Assembly: GCA_947625495.1 (NCBI GenBank)
Contig: CANQOQ010000010.1
Coordinates: 1-64,000 of the forward strand
DNA length: 64,000 nt
Source of the DNA: Candidatus Gastranaerophilales bacterium
GTDB lineage: Bacteria; Cyanobacteriota; Vampirovibrionia; Gastranaerophilales; Gastranaerophilaceae
Reading direction: 5' to 3'
The position numbers and the translations under genes were made by a program. The notes beneath the pieces are model-generated. The model searched no databases and had not been told where the DNA came from. It worked only from the letters and a program-made list of their open reading frames with translations. Below, one piece after another: positions 62,956-64,000 of this stretch. Numbering within the stretch: position 1 is the stretch's first letter; every line of letters begins with the position of its first letter.

Positions 62956-64000
62956 TATAATACCTCCCTGACATCTGCTATGTAACCTTTTATTGCACTG
63001 TATGCTGCTGTAGCAGGTGATGATAAATAAATATATCCTAATGTATTACCCATTCTGCCTTGAAAATTTCTGTTCTGCGTTGCAAGACAAACTTCTCCGT
63101 CACCTAATATTCCCGCATGAACTCCTACGCAGGCGCCGCAGCCTGTAGTTACTATTGCAGCTCCAGATTCAACAAATGTTTCAATTAAACCTTCTTTTAA
63201 AGCCTGCAGAAATACTTTCCTTGATGCTGGTGAAACTATTAACCTTACACCGTCTTTTACTTTTTTGCCTCTTAAAATATCCGCTGCAATCCTTAAATCT
63301 TCAATTCTGCCGTTTGTACAGGTTCCTATATATACCTGATTTATTTTTACCTGTTCCATTTCGTCAATTGTTTTTGTGTTATCTACCGTATGAGGACAGG
63401 ATATTGTAGGTTTTAGTTCGCTTAAGTTAATTTCTATTACTCGTTCATAAACAGCATCAGAATCTGCTTTTATCTCTTTATATTTATCTTCTCTTCCCTG
63501 CTCTTTTAAATATTCATAAGTTTTTTCATCTGTTTCAAAAAGTCCTGCTTTAGCTCCTGCTTCTACTGCCATATTTGAAATTGTGAAACGTTCTGCCATT
63601 GTTAAATTTTTAACCGCACTTCCCGTAAATTCAAGTGCTTTATATGTGGCACCGTCTGCACCTATCAGTCCTATTAAGTGAAGTATAAGGTCTTTTGCAT
63701 AGACGCCTTTTTGAAACTCGCCTTCTAAAACAATTTTATAGGTTGAAGGCACCTTGAGCCAAGTTTTACCGAGCGCCATAACAACGGCGATATCGGTTGA
63801 ACCTACACCTGTTGCAAAAGCGCCTAATGCGCCTGATGTGCAAGTATGAGAATCAGCTCCCAAAAGAATTTCCCCTGGGTTTACAAAACTTTCTACGAGT
63901 CTTTGATGACATACTCCGTCACCTGACTCGGATAAAACGGCTCCATACTCTTTTGCAAACTCTCTTAAAACTATATGTGAGTTTGACAGCTCTTTTCTGG
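62955..64000 (-). CDS. Aconitase/isopropylmalate dehydratase-family large subunit (N-terminus cut off)
   Basis: The frame runs through the right edge, so the N-terminal part is missing; about 348 codons are visible. GADSHTCTSGALGAFATGVGSTD (split) and HQRLVES before it are the LeuC/HacA signature; NQVYIGTCTNGRIEDLR and TTGCGACVGVHAG provide the Fe-S cysteines. It forms the [4Fe-4S] dehydratase with the small subunit next to it. An internal ATG at 63863 is not the start because conserved sequence continues upstream. With the isocitrate dehydrogenase it forms a three-gene operon. Confidence 0.9.
   Translation of the reverse strand, partial: RKELSNSHIVLREFAKEYGAVLSESGDGVCHQRLVESFVNPGEILLGADSHTCTSGALGAFATGVGSTDIAVVMALGKTWLKVPSTYKIVLEGEFQKGVYAKDLILHLIGLIGADGATYKALEFTGSAVKNLTMAERFTISNMAVEAGAKAGLFETDEKTYEYLKEQGREDKYKEIKADSDAVYERVIEINLSELKPTISCPHTVDNTKTIDEMEQVKINQVYIGTCTNGRIEDLRIAADILRGKKVKDGVRLIVSPASRKVFLQALKEGLIETFVESGAAIVTTGCGACVGVHAGILGDGEVCLATQNRNFQGRMGNTLGYIYLSSPATAAYSAIKGYIADVREVL

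Overview
The window reads as chromosome of an AT-rich (roughly 30% GC by eye), strictly fermentative bacterium. The best guess is a gut Gastranaerophilales/Melainabacteria-type relative of Cyanobacteria. The basis is gene content plus style: a MinC-MinD-MinE operon, secreted S-layer-homology (SLH) proteins, pyruvate formate-lyase, AdhE with Rex, a sodium-pumping oxaloacetate decarboxylase, no respiratory genes, and several unknown proteins with a short N-terminal xFG motif that I associate with that lineage. This taxonomic call is inference and was not tested by alignment. No rRNA operon, insertion sequence, prophage or CRISPR array is visible.

Layout. 1-4,919: tspO and a pyruvate formate-lyase locus in which the glycyl-radical domain is a separate gene and a glycan pyruvyltransferase-like gene sits between pflB and pflA. 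5,011-10,949: the most unusual part, a minus-strand operon made of two tandem cassettes, each [TupA-like ATP-grasp gene - 52-residue peptide - PqqD/RRE-like radical SAM/SPASM enzyme], followed by a GT8 glycosyltransferase. The ATP-grasp genes carry G tracts of 9 (in frame) and 10 (out of frame), so they look phase-variable. 10,947-17,836: a giant HD-domain protein, an AtoDA-like CoA-transferase operon with a reductase and another radical SAM protein, and tRNA-Ser. 18,062-25,991: lineage-specific unknowns, divergent TetR and MarR operons with redox/small-molecule enzymes, a repeat-bearing HExxH protein and a radical SAM protein. 26,134-31,735: initiator tRNA, a sodium symporter, minCDE, an HExxH exoprotein and a ribbon-helix-helix regulator. 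31,821-38,756: a GH77-like glucanotransferase, adhE-rex, rpsU (too short for a simple ORF scan) and an SLH protein. 38,903-48,433: tRNAs, TPR and HEAT proteins, a second SLH protein, glyS, a duplicated tRNA-Asp 3' end, a membrane-anchored radical SAM protein and a peroxiredoxin. 48,624-54,822: CtpA protease, a CoA-disulfide-reductase-like operon with Hsp20, and a helical unknown. 54,910-59,353: receiver protein, birA and oadGAB. 59,399-64,000: CHAP-domain protein and an isocitrate dehydrogenase/aconitase-like operon cut by the window edge.

Physiology. Pyruvate is split by PFL; acetyl-CoA is reduced by AdhE; Rex next to adhE probably senses NADH/NAD. Oxaloacetate decarboxylase (with its biotin ligase in the same operon) exports sodium, and a sodium symporter could use that gradient. 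Surface-directed functions (SLH proteins, GT8, pyruvyltransferase-like and TupA-like genes) cluster with the G/C tracts, which suggests antigen- or modification-type variation. The peptide/radical-SAM/ATP-grasp cassette is the best candidate for an undescribed system: probably a RiPP-like peptide modification pathway whose ATP-grasp component switches on and off by slippage.
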